Shown here: piece by piece, positions 1 to 12,160 of the stretch
Position numbering within the stretch: the stretch's first letter is position 1
Layout: each line of letters opens with the position of its first letter
DNA from: Gonocerus acuteangulatus
Taxonomy: Eukaryota > Arthropoda > Insecta > Hemiptera > Coreidae
Length of the DNA: 64,000 nucleotides
Assembly: GCA_946811695.1 (NCBI GenBank)
Contig: OX328124.1
Coordinates: 30,455,148 to 30,519,147, forward strand
Direction of reading: 5' to 3'
The notes under the pieces: generated by a model
Told to the model about the DNA's origin: nothing
What the model saw: only the letters and a program-made list of their open reading frames with translations
Databases searched by the model: none
Program-made: the position numbers and the translations under genes

Positions 1-471
1 ATTAAAATAATTCGGAGAATATAATCCATCAATTGTTGAAGGTGCGACCAGTGGTGTTTCGAACCCGCAGGAGTATCCTCGTTTGGAAAAAAATCAAACA
101 GAACGAAAGCCTGATAGGGAAAGCAATCATAATGTTACTGGTATTAAGTTAAGATTGAATCTCTTAAACGAGAAAAAGTAGTTGAGCGAGGGCTAGTGGA
201 AGTTTAAGATGATTATTCCTGAAATAGTATGTTTATTAACATATTTTATTCAGGGAAGAGCTTCTGCATGGTTCCATGGTTCGGACGCGCTACGATGCCT
301 TCTCTGCATACTATTAAAGAATAATGTACCGAATCTTCCTCATAATCGCCCACTGAACATGCAACTCATGGAGGAATGTTTTTTACCATCCATACAGAAA
401 ATCAGTTTAATTCAAAATCTTTAATGCACTAATTATTAATATAAATATAACAAATCCTGTGTTAATCTGAA

Positions 472-472
<1 letters not shown>

Positions 473-529
<57 letters not shown>
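473..529. repeat. (TA)n microsatellite
   Basis: About 28 TA units. The rest of 1-910 shows no recognisable gene or known repeat. Confidence 0.97.
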
Positions 530-531
<2 letters not shown>

Positions 532-914
532 CATCTTTCCGAAATTGGCTAATACTAAGATCTACAAGAATTTACGACATAAATCGTTTAAGATGGAGAT
601 AGGAGTTGAGGTGATTCGAAGTCAAGGGATGGTTGGGATTCGGCTAGGAGAAAAACGTCAGACCTTCAGGAAGAAATCTATATTGGACGTTTCGACGAAT
701 TGAATATGCCTGCGAATAAAAGACGCTAATGTACGATAAAAGGTTAAGTTCCATTCAAATAAGGTCGTAAAATCCAGTATTGTATAGTAATATATTGCCG
801 ATACACTGCATAATCTTCATTTAACAGTTCACTTAAGTAGTATAATATGTTCAGGTGACGTCGGCTTATGTATTCTTTAAGTAAATGTAGTTTCGTGACA
901 GTTGTTTTATGTTT

Positions 915-1037
915 TTAGCACTTTCCTCCGAAGGCAACTAGCTATTGAGGTCGCACTCAATTTTTGAAAAATTTCTTCAAATCTTTATTGATCCTACCTA
1001 GTAGACACCGAAAATGACCCCCGTTAAAATGTATATA

Positions 1038-1104
<67 letters not shown>

Positions 1105-1110
1105 CATAAG
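915..1110 (-). mobile_element. Helentron-like family B fragment (3' end)
   Basis: TTAGCACTTTCCTCCGAAGG to CCGTTAAAATGTATATA matches the 3' part of copies at 22697 and 29246, followed by its (TA)n. The rest is lost. Confidence 0.6.
1041..1100. repeat. (TA)n microsatellite of family B fragment
   Basis: It occupies the place expected for the internal (TA)n of the Helentron-like family B element. It is followed by a short CACCATAAGCATAGA duplication. Confidence 0.95.
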
Positions 1111-1484
1111 CATAGACACCATAAGCATAGAAACCTTCGATTACTTTGTTGGGGGTAAAAAGGAGGAGTTTAGAGGCCAATCAAACTTTCAAAACATTAT
1201 TTCGCAGTCGCATTAATGTCCGAGTAAAATAAATAAATTTAGACAAATAAATAGTGCAGAAAAATACAATTAATAAATAAAATCCAAAAAATTATTTAAA
1301 TTTTTAAAAAAAGTATTACTATATCATTTCAGTGTAATATTTCTTTTATTTATTTATTTTTTTTATTTTATTTTTTTATTATTATTTGGGTGCCTCGACT
1401 GCTTTGGTCATTGGCACCTTCAATGTAATATTAATACTATTTCACATGTCAATAAAAATCAAAATGTCTCCTCGAATTGAATAT

Positions 1485-1515
<31 letters not shown>

Positions 1516-1559
1516 GGTTATGGTTTTTAAAGATGTTAATATGATGTTAACGTAAAATA

Positions 1560-1720
1560 TATTCGTAGATTTTCTCTTATTTTTGCATTCCGTTAGTAAG
1601 TGTTTCACTGTTAGCGTCAAGTTACTTTGTCTGCAAGTTGGTTCTTCTTTTGTTGTCATTATATATGAGTGAGTTAATAAAGTGTGTCCTATCCGTAATC
1701 CTCTTCTTGTCTAATAGTGG
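1560..1720 (-). pseudogene. Non-LTR retrotransposon C-terminal fragment
   Basis: The minus strand encodes R-I-G-H-T-L-L-T-H-S-Y then E-E-P-T-C-R and L-T-V-K-H-L-L-T-E-C, the same domain as at 19740-20290, with the second Cys changed (C-R-Q-S). A T run at 1487-1515 may be the old poly(A) tail. Confidence 0.68.
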
Positions 1721-2010
1721 TAGTTTCTTGTCTAATAGTGGTAGTTTAACGCCATTCATAGATATTTCTTTCGATTTTTTTTAAATTTCACTGTTTGTTG
1801 TTTTGAACATTTTTTTCAATATTCTTGGTATGTTTGTTGTATAGTATTTGTTCGTGCCTTGTGTAGTCACAGTTTGCCTGTCAGTATTCCTGACATTCGT
1901 GCTCCCTGAGTTGTTTGTGTACGAACGCGTCCCAAGAATAATGCGTAATGATACTTAGAGAGGTCTATGAAATAAGTGTTGAATTCTGGAGTGGCCCCCA
2001 CTGCGTTTGT

Positions 2011-2213
2011 TTTTTTTTTTTTTGTTTTTTTTTTGTTTTTTTTTAATGGCGTATCAACTATTGGGTTATTGGACTATATATTGGTTGCCACTCTTTTATA
2101 ATACCAACAGCACGTGGTCGGTCACCCATTAAGGTTCTGGCCACGCCCGAAGTTGCTTAACTTCGGCGATCAACGGGAACCGTCGCAATCAACGTGGTTA
2201 TGACAGTTGGGCC
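2011..2213 (-). mobile_element. 5S rRNA-derived SINE
   Basis: The minus strand reads like 5S rRNA: CGGTTCCCGTTGATCGCCG, AAGTTAAGCAACTTCGGGCG, then TGGGTGACCGACCACGTG, followed by a tail (GGGTGGCAACC-like, TTGATACGCC) and an A-rich end (T runs 2011-2043). Internal promoter boxes of 5S origin explain its spread by Pol III transcription. Confidence 0.88.
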
Positions 2214-3205
2214 ATATTCTTATTTTTAATTCTATTTTAATTAAAACGAATTGAACTGTAAATTGTCAAACACACCGACGACGGATATGCCTATGCTAGG
2301 GCGTTGTGAACCTGAGGGAAGGTAGAGCCAGCAAGATGGAGAAAGATGAAGCCAACGACCCCTCCAAGGCCTACCACCTTCTCGACGTCTCCCTCTTTGT
2401 TCTCTACGTGGTCTTCTCTACCACATCAAGCTCCACTCATAGCTTTATATATGCCACAATCATCCAGTATTGTATGTACTCTCAAATCTGTCAACCACTG
2501 AACAGAAACAAAACACACATTTTGCAGGCTCATGCTGTTCTTTGTTCTACCACCCTGACATTTACAGTGCATACCCTCTACAAAACAACAGCATCGGGGT
2601 CGTTACGTATGGGCTAGATGGAATCTATGTATTACTGAAAACAACTGACTTAAAGATTCTAGTAAAGTTAGCCACAGGACCGTTTACTAAAATCATTTCA
2701 GTTACTGACGTACTCAATAACCCATTTCATGCTATTTTTCGTGTCTCAACACACTCACTTCTACTACAGAAGCTGTCGGAAAGAAGTACTCCGAACTATA
2801 CAGGCACTAACCTTTCTCACGTAAGGACAAAACAAGAAGTACCTTCTTCGTCTAAAGGACAGTAGAAAAGTATTAAACTTGAACGTATCTCACGACATAA
2901 ACGTCTATAAACTCTTGACGGATGGTAGCCCACACAGAGATAATATTTTGCCATTTCTATGTAATACAATCTTATATGACCCACATTAAGAACACAACAT
3001 CGTATTATAATAATTAAAAGAATATTTATATGTTCAAAGATATGTAAAAAATAGCCACAATTTTTATTTTTAGCGCGGTTCCTCCCTCCCCCATAGGGAG
3101 GAACCCCGCTTATAAGGTTGATACAATGAAACAATCCGGACGTGCCGACAAGAAAATTTCGCGTTTCAGAACCCCTAGAGACCGAAAATAACGGTGGTTC
3201 AAATT

Positions 3206-3207
<2 letters not shown>

Positions 3208-3294
<87 letters not shown>
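3208..3294. repeat. (TA)n of family A copy 1
   Basis: Two TA runs separated by GTATATATTTATTTA. The ORFs of Tyr-Ile repeats here are artefacts. Confidence 0.95.
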
Positions 3295-3298
<4 letters not shown>

Positions 3299-5276
3299 CT
3301 GTTCGCTCATTTATGGTTTCCCAGATGGTCCGATTTTGATGAAATTTGGTACAAAAATCCGTCGTCCAATTTGAAAGGTCAAGTTCGTTAACCAGCAAAA
3401 TCCGCCCACTGGAAGATGGCGGTTGGGGCGAAATTCGCGCAGAAAAAATCGTAACGCTTACGTTTTTGAGTTCATAAGCTTGTAAAGACTCTTTTTATAG
3501 GCTTCTTGGGCTAGGAAAACGAATGAAACCATTTTCAAGGCGATAGCTTTAACCGTTTTCGAGAAAATTGGAAAAATAGGTTTTGAATACAGTTTTTGGT
3601 TTGGGTACTTAGAATCACGGGATTCAGTTGAAACATTATCTGCATGTTTGAATTTCATCAACACTAATATGTTAAAATTTTGGTTACGTTTGGAGCTAAG
3701 GAAGGATTAGAATAAAATATTTTATTAACAGATATGAAATGTTTTGGGAACTTCATATACATTCCCTAATATCTCGAAGACGGTTAGGGATATTGCAAAC
3801 GGAGGGTTACCATGCTTACTAAATGTTCTACAAAAAAGATTCTGAAACAATTTTTGATTAGGCTATGTCAATCGGAGAAATAAGTGCTTAAACTTTGAAG
3901 TAATTGATTTCGTTAATTCGAACGGTTCTTTTTGTTTGTTTTTATTCCTTGTTACTTTTTAATTGCTTAAAGGTGGATAATGTATTTGACAATAAAACAG
4001 ATTAATTAAAATAAGAAAAACAATTCATTGTTAAAAATATATCAGGCTGTACCGTATGAAATGTCAGTTTTGGATTTGTCGATTTCCTTCAAATGTCTTG
4101 AAACTGTCCAGGCTCCTACTCCGAGTTCTTTGGCATATTCCCTAGTGTTTTTAATTGCTTATATTAGTCTAATGTATTTGTCAATAAAACAGGATACGTA
4201 TAATTAGAATTAATATTTTGTTTGTTAGAATTCGAAGATGCCGTATGAATATCTAGATTACAGTACTGGTGTTGATTTCGTTCTTTAGAATTATTCTTGG
4301 TATTCCCTATTTTCATCTGTTACCCATAGTTTTTTATTGTTAGTAGGTTTTTCTTATTGATTATAGAATATTAATCTATTTGGCTATAAAACAGGATATG
4401 TAAAATTAGTGACCATATTTCGGAGATTTCTGAGCGAAATACTTTTAAGATTTTCTACCACCACGAACGGCTTTTTTCCTCTATTTTTATCCACTAGATA
4501 GGCTTTATTTTGCATATTATTCTATATATTATACAGCAGGGGATTCTGATGAAATGTCGTTTTTTTGCTGTGGATTTTAAATACGATGTATCTAAGATTG
4601 GATAACATTAGCGAGTCTACATAGTTAAGAACCGACGACGGAGGATTACTTCTTGCTATGATTTTGTCTACATATGTATATTAAGTCCTAAATCCAAAAA
4701 ATAAACTTCACAACGTTCAGATACTATGAGCGAATATGGCGGTTCAATGCCCGTAGAAGCAGAAGGTCCGCAGGAAATTTACCCGCTAAGAGTTAATCCT
4801 CAAGAGCTGTAAATATACCCCAGGTATCTGCCGACTCAAATACAAAGCCTAAGCGGAGAGCACCCCAAAAACACAGATCCAAACATAGGTTATATACTAA
4901 ATATTCATAAAGACTACTTAGTTGTAAACCGATTCATCAATTAGCAATCAATAGTTTTCAACAAAGGTTATATACTAAATATTGATAAAAAGTATTTAAT
5001 TAGAAAAAAAAAACAATATTCCACAAGACTTGTTTTTGGTCCATTTGTATCTACTCCATAGACTTAATTAGGTATATTATTCTATTGTAGTTGGGCAACT
5101 AAACTTTGTTTTATTTTGTTAAATAAAGTTTTTTTTCTTGACTTGTTATTCGTCAAGACTTTTATTTGTCCTTGTGTATTAACTAGATAGGTTTTATTCG
5201 GCATATTATTCTATATAGGCTATATTAGGCAGGGTATTCTACTCAATCTTGTGTACTTCTTCTTGATCCTTCTGTA

Positions 5277-5528
5277 CATGGGTGTATATAAAAACAATTT
5301 CGGGGGGGGGGCTGAGACCATTTCCAGGGTATGGAATACTAAATATTTAGAGCTTGGAACAGTTTTAGGCAACTAAAACGCTATTACACGTAAAATAAAA
5401 TATGTTTTATGAACTAAGTGATCTTATTTAATTTATATTTAAGGGTTTTACGAGAAGTTTTTATCATCAATTCAAAATTTAGGGAGTGGCTGCAGCCCCC
5501 TCAGCCCCCCCCCTCATATACGCCCATG
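5277..5528. mobile_element. CATGGGCG MITE, copy 1
   Basis: 252 bp with termini CATGGGTGTATATA and the inverse of CATGGGCGTATATG, subterminal G/C runs, and a perfect 8-bp target duplication CTTCTGTA (5269-5276, 5529-5536). Eight-base duplications are the hAT signature. Confidence 0.88.
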
Positions 5529-5829
5529 CTTCTGTATCCACTAGAAAGGCTTTATTAGGCATATTTTGTATTGATTTATTGAGCTTTGCTTTAGAATGAG
5601 AGCCAGATTCTGTAATTTCCGCTTCTGTGTAAAAGTTAGCTACTGTCGGTGTCCCTGACGCCTTAATATCACTTTTATTCGAGATGTTCGAGAGGATTTT
5701 GACAATTTTCACGAGATATGTAAAAAAAAATAAGTTTATTTCTTTTCTAAGCTTATCAAATGGCACTAGGGACATGAACGGAACCGCGCTAAGATGCTGC
5801 AGTTCCTGCGAGTCGGACTTTTTTGAGGA

Positions 5830-6900
5830 TGTTTCTGCTTCACATTTAAGCCTTCCAAGACAGGGAACATATGCCTCGGTGTTGTGGCTGGTCTTGCAAG
5901 TTTGTCAAAATATGTTTAAATTTTTTTTTTTTACTTTTAAAGAACTTAAGCTCTCCTAATTTTGCTTGCTGCCTACAGATCACGCATGTAGTGGGCTCTT
6001 AAAATCAAATAAATAAATATGTTTACAAATCAGGGTCGATCTATTTCAGACATACAACAGTAATAACCGTGCCTATTTACTTGAGTGCTGTAAGTAATGT
6101 CAATCTCTAAATTATGGTTTTTAGTTGCGTATAAATTATACGGGCTGAGTGGGCTGCAGCACCCCCCTCACTGAAATTTTGTTTTTTTGAGAACATTTCA
6201 TGTAAAAATAGCCTATAACAACGAAAAATGTCTTCTACATTTACCCTGGTCTAATAGGTGTCCAGAGGACCTTAAAACACACCATTTTACACTAAAATAT
6301 TTACAATTTTCCAACTCCCCAAATGCCTCGGTGCTCTCAGCCCCCCCCCCCGAAAGTATTTCCTACATACGCTAGTGAATTCTCCCTTGATTAGAACTTT
6401 ACCCTTACTTAGTGACTCACTGTGAGAAAGCTCGCCCCACATTAGTGGAGGATCATTAAATGGAGTTCTACACGGACTGAGTTTTTGTATAAATAAGTGA
6501 TAACGGTATTATCCATCGATTGATCCCTCATTCTGGTTATAGCTATTGGTCTAAGGGCTGCCGGCACGAGACCGCATAGGGGATGATGCGGGCGTCACGT
6601 GACCCTCATCCCCTACAATTAATTCTCCTTACACGTGTCGTCACTCTCAGAACATATTGTAATATAAGTTATGAACACTTATATTCTATCGAAGAGCTTT
6701 TCCGAATCTACATAAGTATGCGGGGAAAAATTACAATGGCTGTTCACCAATCCAGATGGTGGTTCAAAACAATATTTAAGTTTGTTTATGTTTTTTGTTA
6801 ATCGAATGTCCCTTAGATACTCAAATTTTAGTATATGCATAGCCGAAGTGTGTACATATACTAAATACATATATATACTATATATGAATATACTAAAACT
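5830..6900. other. Gene-free stretch
   Basis: Apart from the possible MITE relative at 6145-6376, only short AT-rich and poly(T) segments. Small ORFs here have no recognisable content. Confidence 0.5.
6145..6376. mobile_element. Diverged relative of the CATGGGCG MITE
   Basis: Begins CGTATAAATTATACGGGCTG with GGCTGCAGCACCCCCC and ends with a C run, GAAAG, then ACATACGC. It has the same G/C-run layout and size, but a different interior. Weak. Confidence 0.35.
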
Positions 6901-6904
6901 CAAA

Positions 6905-7110
6905 TAGGAGGCCCGGTGGCCGTGAGTGTTAAGGCATGAGCACTTATCATTCCGTGCCAAGGGTTATGGGTTCGATTCCCACTATGGGGTGGTGGCTTTT
7001 CATTCGAAAAAAAAAGGCATCAGCCCTATCATGGCTAAAAAAGGGCGTTAACCTATAGATGAGCCATCTTAAAATTCTTAATTAATAATAATGGGCGTTA
7101 AGATTTAAAT
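6905..7110 (+). mobile_element. tRNA-derived SINE (type 2)
   Basis: The head GGCCCGGTGGCCGTGAGTG to GGGTTCGATTCCC has A and B boxes and the extra length of a Leu/Ser-type tRNA. The body carries AAAAAGGCATCAGCCCTATC and CCTATAGATGAGCC. The tail is ATAATGGGCGTTAAGATTTA. It is the most complete copy in the window. Confidence 0.82.
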
Positions 7111-7111
7111 A

Positions 7112-7172
7112 GATATTCAAATTAACCATTTTAATGCAACATGATAATGTTTGGTTAATTTGAATACTTCAT
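7112..7172. repeat. Small inverted repeat
   Basis: TATTCAAATTAACCA and its complement around a ~27-bp loop form a possible hairpin next to the type 2 SINE. Confidence 0.5.
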
Positions 7173-8009
7173 AATAGATGGTCAATATTCTAAGGGGATA
7201 GAAATATGGTTGAACATATGAGGTGCCTACAAAACAGAGGGGTTTAAGTGGCAAAATTAAAAATTTGGATTTAGTTAATGGAAACCATAGATGACCTCCA
7301 GTCTATTAAGACATTCCAATTGATTCATTGACTATAATGGCTATTATTTCCATGGTTACCGCTACAAAGCAAAGAGTTGTAAGTAGCAAAGTTGTAGGAA
7401 AAGGGGTGGAAGTGGATGTAAGGCATGGCAAACGACATTACTAACATATAGCAAAATGTTTATGATTAATGATTTTTTCCCAAAAACTACACAATAATAT
7501 TTAAACCAAGTTTTTATCAACAAAAGTAGAATTTTTTAAGGGTGAAATTTTCAAATTAACCTGACTTTTAGAGTTAAATATCTCAGAACTAGTTTATCGA
7601 ACTTTTCTAAAATTTTCAAATCTTGGCATTGTTTTTTTGGTTTTAACGTTAAAATCGTTGGATTAGTGAAACACTTCAAGTTATTTTAGTTTTTAAAAAC
7701 AGTTTTAAGATAAATAATAAGAGTCGTTAACAGTTTAATATTTTAGTGAACGAACAGCAAGTTCACTTCTTGTCTTCTCTTGAATCTGCTTGAGGCATTA
7801 GTTTGGGTGCAAATATTTGGTATGTACTGAATATATTCGTAAGGAAACATTTACTTTTTATATATATTTTTTGTGAAGGCGAATTACAATAGAGGAAAGT
7901 ATACTTTCGCCTGAGAAGAAATAAATGGAATGCGCTGTGAATTGCTCTAATTCAGTCAGAGTCAGCTGAAATGTCGTAGAAACACCTGTAATACAATATA
8001 TACAGCTGT

Positions 8010-8120
8010 AATTGCTCGAATAATCTAAAAAGAAAGATGTAATACTCTAAAAAAAAACGATATAATACTCTAAAGTTAGATGTAATTCTCTAAAAGAAGA
8101 TGTAATATACTATTAATACC
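8010..8120 (+). repeat. ~22-24-bp degenerate minisatellite
   Basis: AGATGTAATACTCTAAAAA-type units recur four or five times upstream of the Gypsy element. Confidence 0.6.
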
Positions 8121-8158
8121 AGGAATACCATATAGGTATATTGGTTATGTTTTACTTA

Positions 8159-8189
<31 letters not shown>

Positions 8190-8535
8190 AAATATTATAA
8201 TAGGTTCCTTGCGTTCGGAGCGTTTGATATCATTGTGGTAGATCTTCCTTCTTGGACCACGCTCCGACTTCGGAAAGGATTTGGGCGTTTGTTGATTTGC
8301 AAAACCTGTCTATGATCAGCCCCGACGATTCATAGACGCTTCGGATCGAGTTAGGGCCAAGAACACGGAATAGCTTTCCAGTAGCGGAGAGACTTCCTCA
8401 TGATCACCAATAGTCGTCTAGTGTTCAATTCAGACTTAGTAACAGTTTTCCATCCGTTAGCCCTGAGATGCGGGACCTTTTCTAGTATCACGTATCATAC
8501 AAGATCCCACGGAGAGGGAAATGGTAGTACCACTT

Positions 8536-8695
8536 TGTCATAACCTGAATTTGGAACATTTATGCCATCAATTATTTCAATATGCTTTCTTCTTTTATTC
8601 CTACATCTGTGTTACAAAACTACTTCAGTTCACTTATTCGCATGTACAAAATAATAAATAACTTGTTCAGCCCTTAAGCAGTTGCATTTATCACG
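8536..8695 (+). repeat. 5' LTR of Mag/Gypsy element
   Basis: Begins TGTCATAACC right after target duplication CACTT. It matches the 3' LTR over its full length except for an extra 7 bp (a duplicated TAATAAA-like motif near 8651) and scattered substitutions. Confidence 0.9.
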
Positions 8696-8727
8696 ACGAG
8701 GATAAAGTTTTTAACATACACAAAGCA

Positions 8728-10110
8728 ATGCCTAAGAGAAGAGGAACACACTCAAACATCGGTGAAGGTTGTCATTCAGTCTTGCGATCTTCTAATAGTT
8801 CTCAGGGACCAATACAGGAGGCTACGGTAAGATCGATCAATCGTAATTACCCTAAACTCGATTCATTTAATGGATCTGAAGGCGAAGAACAATGTGTATT
8901 CAGGGTAAGTGAACAATGTCTGGATAGCATCATTGATATCCTAAAGCAGCGCTTTTATAAATTAGATAACCCTCTTACTGCGCGTATAAACTTTGCTCAC
9001 AGATACAGGGATGAGGGGGAGTCAGTACAACATTTCATTGACGATTTACGAAGCTTATCTTCTTCTTGTGAATTTCAGAGTACTCTGGACGAGCACATGA
9101 GGGACCAGCTCATTATTGGCATTAATAACGAGTTTTGGCAGCGGGAGTTGATAAGATTACATTCTACCGGAACGGCGGCATTTGCAGACGTCCAGAAAAC
9201 CGCAATGCTTTTAGAAAATATTGACACACAACAAAAACAATTGCAAGCTCTTAGCTTAGGGCGGAAAAATCAAGTTAACAAAGTAAATTATAACAAATAC
9301 AGAACAAGAGTGCTTAAATTAAAAAAGGGAGTCCACTGTTTCAGGTGTGGAAACAAATTGCATAAGAATTCAAACTGTCCTGCCAGGAAAACAACATGTA
9401 GGGCATGCAAAAGGCCTAATAATTTCGCAAAAGCTTGCTTATTTTCAGGAAATGCTATTATTGAACGCGGAGCGGTCTCGAAGTTATCTCCACGGTTGAC
9501 TGCTCGTTCAAAATCTAACTCCAGTTCTTTAGATGAAAAAAGCATCAGTACACATTCTTTCGAATCGAACATTCACTCTTTGAAAGAAAGGATTACTAAG
9601 GCGTCTCAGGTAATGCTTAAGGTTAAGTTAAATAAAAAAATTATTAACATGCTTTACGACCCTGGAGCGTGTCACTCTATCATTAGTGAATCTCTTTGGA
9701 AAGTTTTAGGCTCACCTAAGATAAAGCCAGCGAACGACCTGACAGCATACACTGGGCATACAGTTCCGGTATTAGGAGCAACAAAAGTACAGGTTACAGC
9801 TTTTGACCGAATTAAAATGCTACCCATTTATATTATAAAAGGCGAAGGTGTTCCATTATTTGGGCTGGATTGGGTTTTCGCTTTTCGTCTCCCATTACCA
9901 GCAGGAGCCACTTTATGTAATGTAAAAGACTTCTGGGCATCACGGAACTCCAGCATGGACCAGGAAATTCGACTGCAGCAGTTACTTTTTACTTATCAGT
10001 GTTCGCCTCAACAAACTTCCGCTAGAACGCCAGGAGAAGTTCTTTATGGTAGAAGACTAAGGAATTCTTTTGATTTACTGAAGCCCGATTTATCCCGGAA
10101 CATTGACTAG
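8728..10110 (+). pseudogene. Gag-protease fused to integrase C terminus (Gypsy)
   Basis: 460-aa ORF. Residues about 70-180 resemble retrotransposon Gag (helical, F-x-D-L-R-x-L). A CCHC zinc knuckle C-x2-C-x4-H-x4-C lies at 204-217; the second knuckle at 224-237 has its His replaced by Asn. The protease follows, but its catalytic triad reads D-P-G at 311-313 instead of D-T-G; its end is marked by G-L-D-W at 379-382. From about residue 416 the sequence is the integrase C-terminal region (P-x-E-V-L-Y-G-R-R-L-R then D-L-L-K-P-D). After the TAG the same frame continues to about 10206, and a shifted frame retains the H-x-D-Q-I-R end at about 10290-10320. The deletion joined protease to integrase in frame. 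Confidence 0.88.
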
Positions 10111-10348
10111 GAACTAGACAAGCTTAAGGTGTATCACGACCGGAAGTCTAAGTCTCGAGATTTTAATGTTAATGAGGAAGTATGGGTACAGAGCCCAAAC
10201 AGAAAAGGGTTCACTAAAGGGAAATAGTGAACAATACAGCTCAATACTCTTACGGCGTTGAGGCTCTTGGAAAAATTGAAAAGAAGCATGGGGACCAGAT
10301 TCGATCAGCAAATATAAGGCAGAAGAACTCATCGGCGGGGGGAGAAGA

Positions 10349-10501
10349 TGTCATAACCTGAATTTGGAACATTTATGCCATCAATTATTTCAATATGTTT
10401 TCTACTTTTATTCCTACTCCTGTGTTACAAAACCACTTCAGTTCACTTATTCGCATGTACAAAATAACTTGTTCAGCCCTTAAGCAGTTGCATCTATCAC
10501 A
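10349..10501 (+). repeat. 3' LTR of Mag/Gypsy element
   Basis: Starts TGTCATAACC directly after a G/A-rich polypurine tract and ends TATCACA before the second CACTT. 153 bp. Confidence 0.9.
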
Positions 10502-10621
10502 CACTTGGTCGATGTTGTTCACAATGTTCCGGCGCATTTCCCGTACCACTCCAACTCGACTCCGATTTTTCTTCAGATTAGACCAGTTTCTTTACAGAGC
10601 ACGGTTGGGATTCTCTTTCTT

Positions 10622-10622
<1 letters not shown>

Positions 10623-10677
<55 letters not shown>
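10623..10677. repeat. Poly(T), 55 bp
   Basis: A pure T run 120 bp after the Gypsy element. It may be the poly(A) tail of a minus-strand retroposed sequence that I could not identify. Confidence 0.95.
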
Positions 10678-10679
10678 CT

Positions 10680-12090
10680 GAAGTGTGTGTTATCACAAAA
10701 ATCAAAAGATAAGTAGCGGTAGAAACTAAGAAGAGCTAATTGAAGAAGTGAGGAAATTTCCAATTCTATAAATTTGCGATATCCGCGTTCTCCATGGAAG
10801 AGCTGCGATTACCATCACCTTCTTTTTCCAAAACCGTTCCATCATGACTGAATCGCGGTTGCTAAATCATTTGAACATTTGTCTAATGTTTATCGAATTA
10901 CATTGAACCATCCGAGGTAAAGCTTGAGATGAGAATGGCGAGTGTAGAGTGCATTTATCCATCTCTGGAAATTGGAAAGGAGCCAGAAGCGTGTATGGCA
11001 AGTGTGCACACACTTTTCACGTCAAATACCGATCCAATTCTTGTGGAAAATCTAATCAGAGTCGGATAAAACTGGTGCATAATACAAGTGACCAGACGTT
11101 TAGACGGATGTGTACATAATGTACGTACAACAGCGAGGCGAGAAAATTTTCACCAGCTTCTCGGTGATGCACGCCTACCATATGCATATGAAGAACCAAA
11201 CGAATCCATTTAAATGTAGATGAGAAATTGTAACATTCTTCACAATGTACTTGTTCAAATTCCTTCTTTATGTCTATTGGAATCTAAACATAGGCAAATG
11301 AGACTTGAAGATAAAAACTTTCATGGGCGCTTTCTTGAGTTCTGCCGCTTTGCTAATCTCATCCCTTATAAATACATATAAAAACGGTGTTTTTGAGACC
11401 AATGGATTTAGAAATGTCAACCGGATTGTGCCTTCTGATCGACGTCATAAGCGGTCAGAAGGAAGCACGCTAAAAATTGATTGCAGATATCATCTTCAAT
11501 TAAATTTAATGCAAGTAGGACTGTATGGTAATATTTTATTAGCAAAATTGAATTGGACCTTCTTTCTCTCATCCCTGGAGTAAACTTCTTAAGTGCTTAC
11601 CGGACATAATCAAATATAAATACGGATATATAAGACTCTAACTTCTTTAATCGAAAACAAAGTGTCATCTGGATATTAGCGCATTTCATACCTCCATCCA
11701 TAGTGAGGAAACCCACTGATGTTTATAAATGTTGAAAAATATGTAAACAGAAAGATATCGAAGTTAGAGATGCTGTATTCTTCCGGGCAAAGCAGACCCC
11801 GGCTGTAAGATACAGCAAAGGGAGGGCAAAGACCCTAAAACCGGTTCCAAGAAGCCGCCTCTAGTCTCCTCCTATCCCATTGGTTCTTTCTCTACCAATA
11901 GTCATTTGCAAAACTCAACTGCCACCCTTATGTTCGAACTCTCCTCGAGACCGTTAAAAGTGCCCAATTAGTTTTTGGTACTAAAGGATTTTTTTTTCTT
12001 TCGTAATGACTAATGCCCGACGTAGTATAGATGTTATGTTGGTTTGAATGTTTATTTTCGACAAATTTGAAAATAAGATTCTTTTAGTAC
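10680..12090. other. Gene-free stretch, unclassified
   Basis: Mixed-composition DNA with a GC-richer segment at about 11785-11965. The 92-aa ORF at 11305-11583 has no recognised motif. Probably decayed repeats. Confidence 0.4.
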
Positions 12091-12091
12091 A

Positions 12092-12160
12092 GTGGAACAC
12101 GGATAATTCGAAATCGTCTTTAATTCGAATATTTCACTCGGTCCTTAGAATTTAGCGCAT
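12092..12160. mobile_element. Possible pogo/Tigger terminal remnant
   Basis: ACAGTGGAACACGGATAATT then CGAAATCG and TTTAATTCGAATATTTC resemble pogo-type inverted repeats. The opposite end was not found. Low confidence. Confidence 0.3.

Larger units (their letters stand above)
3070..5824 (-). mobile_element. Helentron-like non-autonomous element, family A copy 1
   Basis: The 3' end (at 3070) is a strong hairpin, GCGGTTCCTCCC with GGGAGGAACC arms, ending CTAA on the minus strand. The 5' end (at about 5824) is a conserved ~40-bp module (AAGTCCGACTCGCAGGAAC at its start) followed by TTAGCGCGGTTCC, the inverse of the 3' terminus. An internal (TA)n array lies near the 3' end. This is the architecture known for Helentron/HINE rolling-circle elements (asymmetric inverted repeats, internal microsatellite, 3' stem-loop). 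Copy 2 at 12955-14748 has the same two ends. No Rep/helicase is present. A 252-bp MITE is inserted at 5277-5528. Confidence 0.6.
8536..10501 (+). mobile_element. Deleted Mag/Gypsy LTR retrotransposon
   Basis: Two LTRs (160 and 153 bp), 5-bp target duplication CACTT (8531-8535, 10502-10506), a GACGAGGAT motif just after the left LTR resembling the serine-tRNA primer-binding site I recall for Mag-type elements, and a purine-rich tract (about 10336-10348) right before the 3' LTR. The 1.65-kb interior encodes Gag and protease joined directly to the C-terminal end of integrase. Reverse transcriptase, RNase H and the integrase core are absent. The LTRs differ by several substitutions and a 7-bp indel, so the insertion is not recent. 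Confidence 0.92.

Noticed and set aside
998..1180. ORFs made of Tyr-Ile repeats here and at 2.8-3.4, 14.4-14.7, 22.8-23.3, 42.8-43.0, 46.4-46.8, 51.1-51.3 kb
   Set aside because: They are translations of (TA)n microsatellites inside transposable elements or introns.
2100..2213. Genuine 5S rRNA gene
   Set aside because: Substitutions in conserved stems, shared non-5S tail and poly(A) mark it as a SINE; same for the other copies.
2306..2865. Two overlapping ORFs of 103 and 131 aa
   Set aside because: No recognisable domain, no splice context, and they abut repeat DNA; unsupported as genes.
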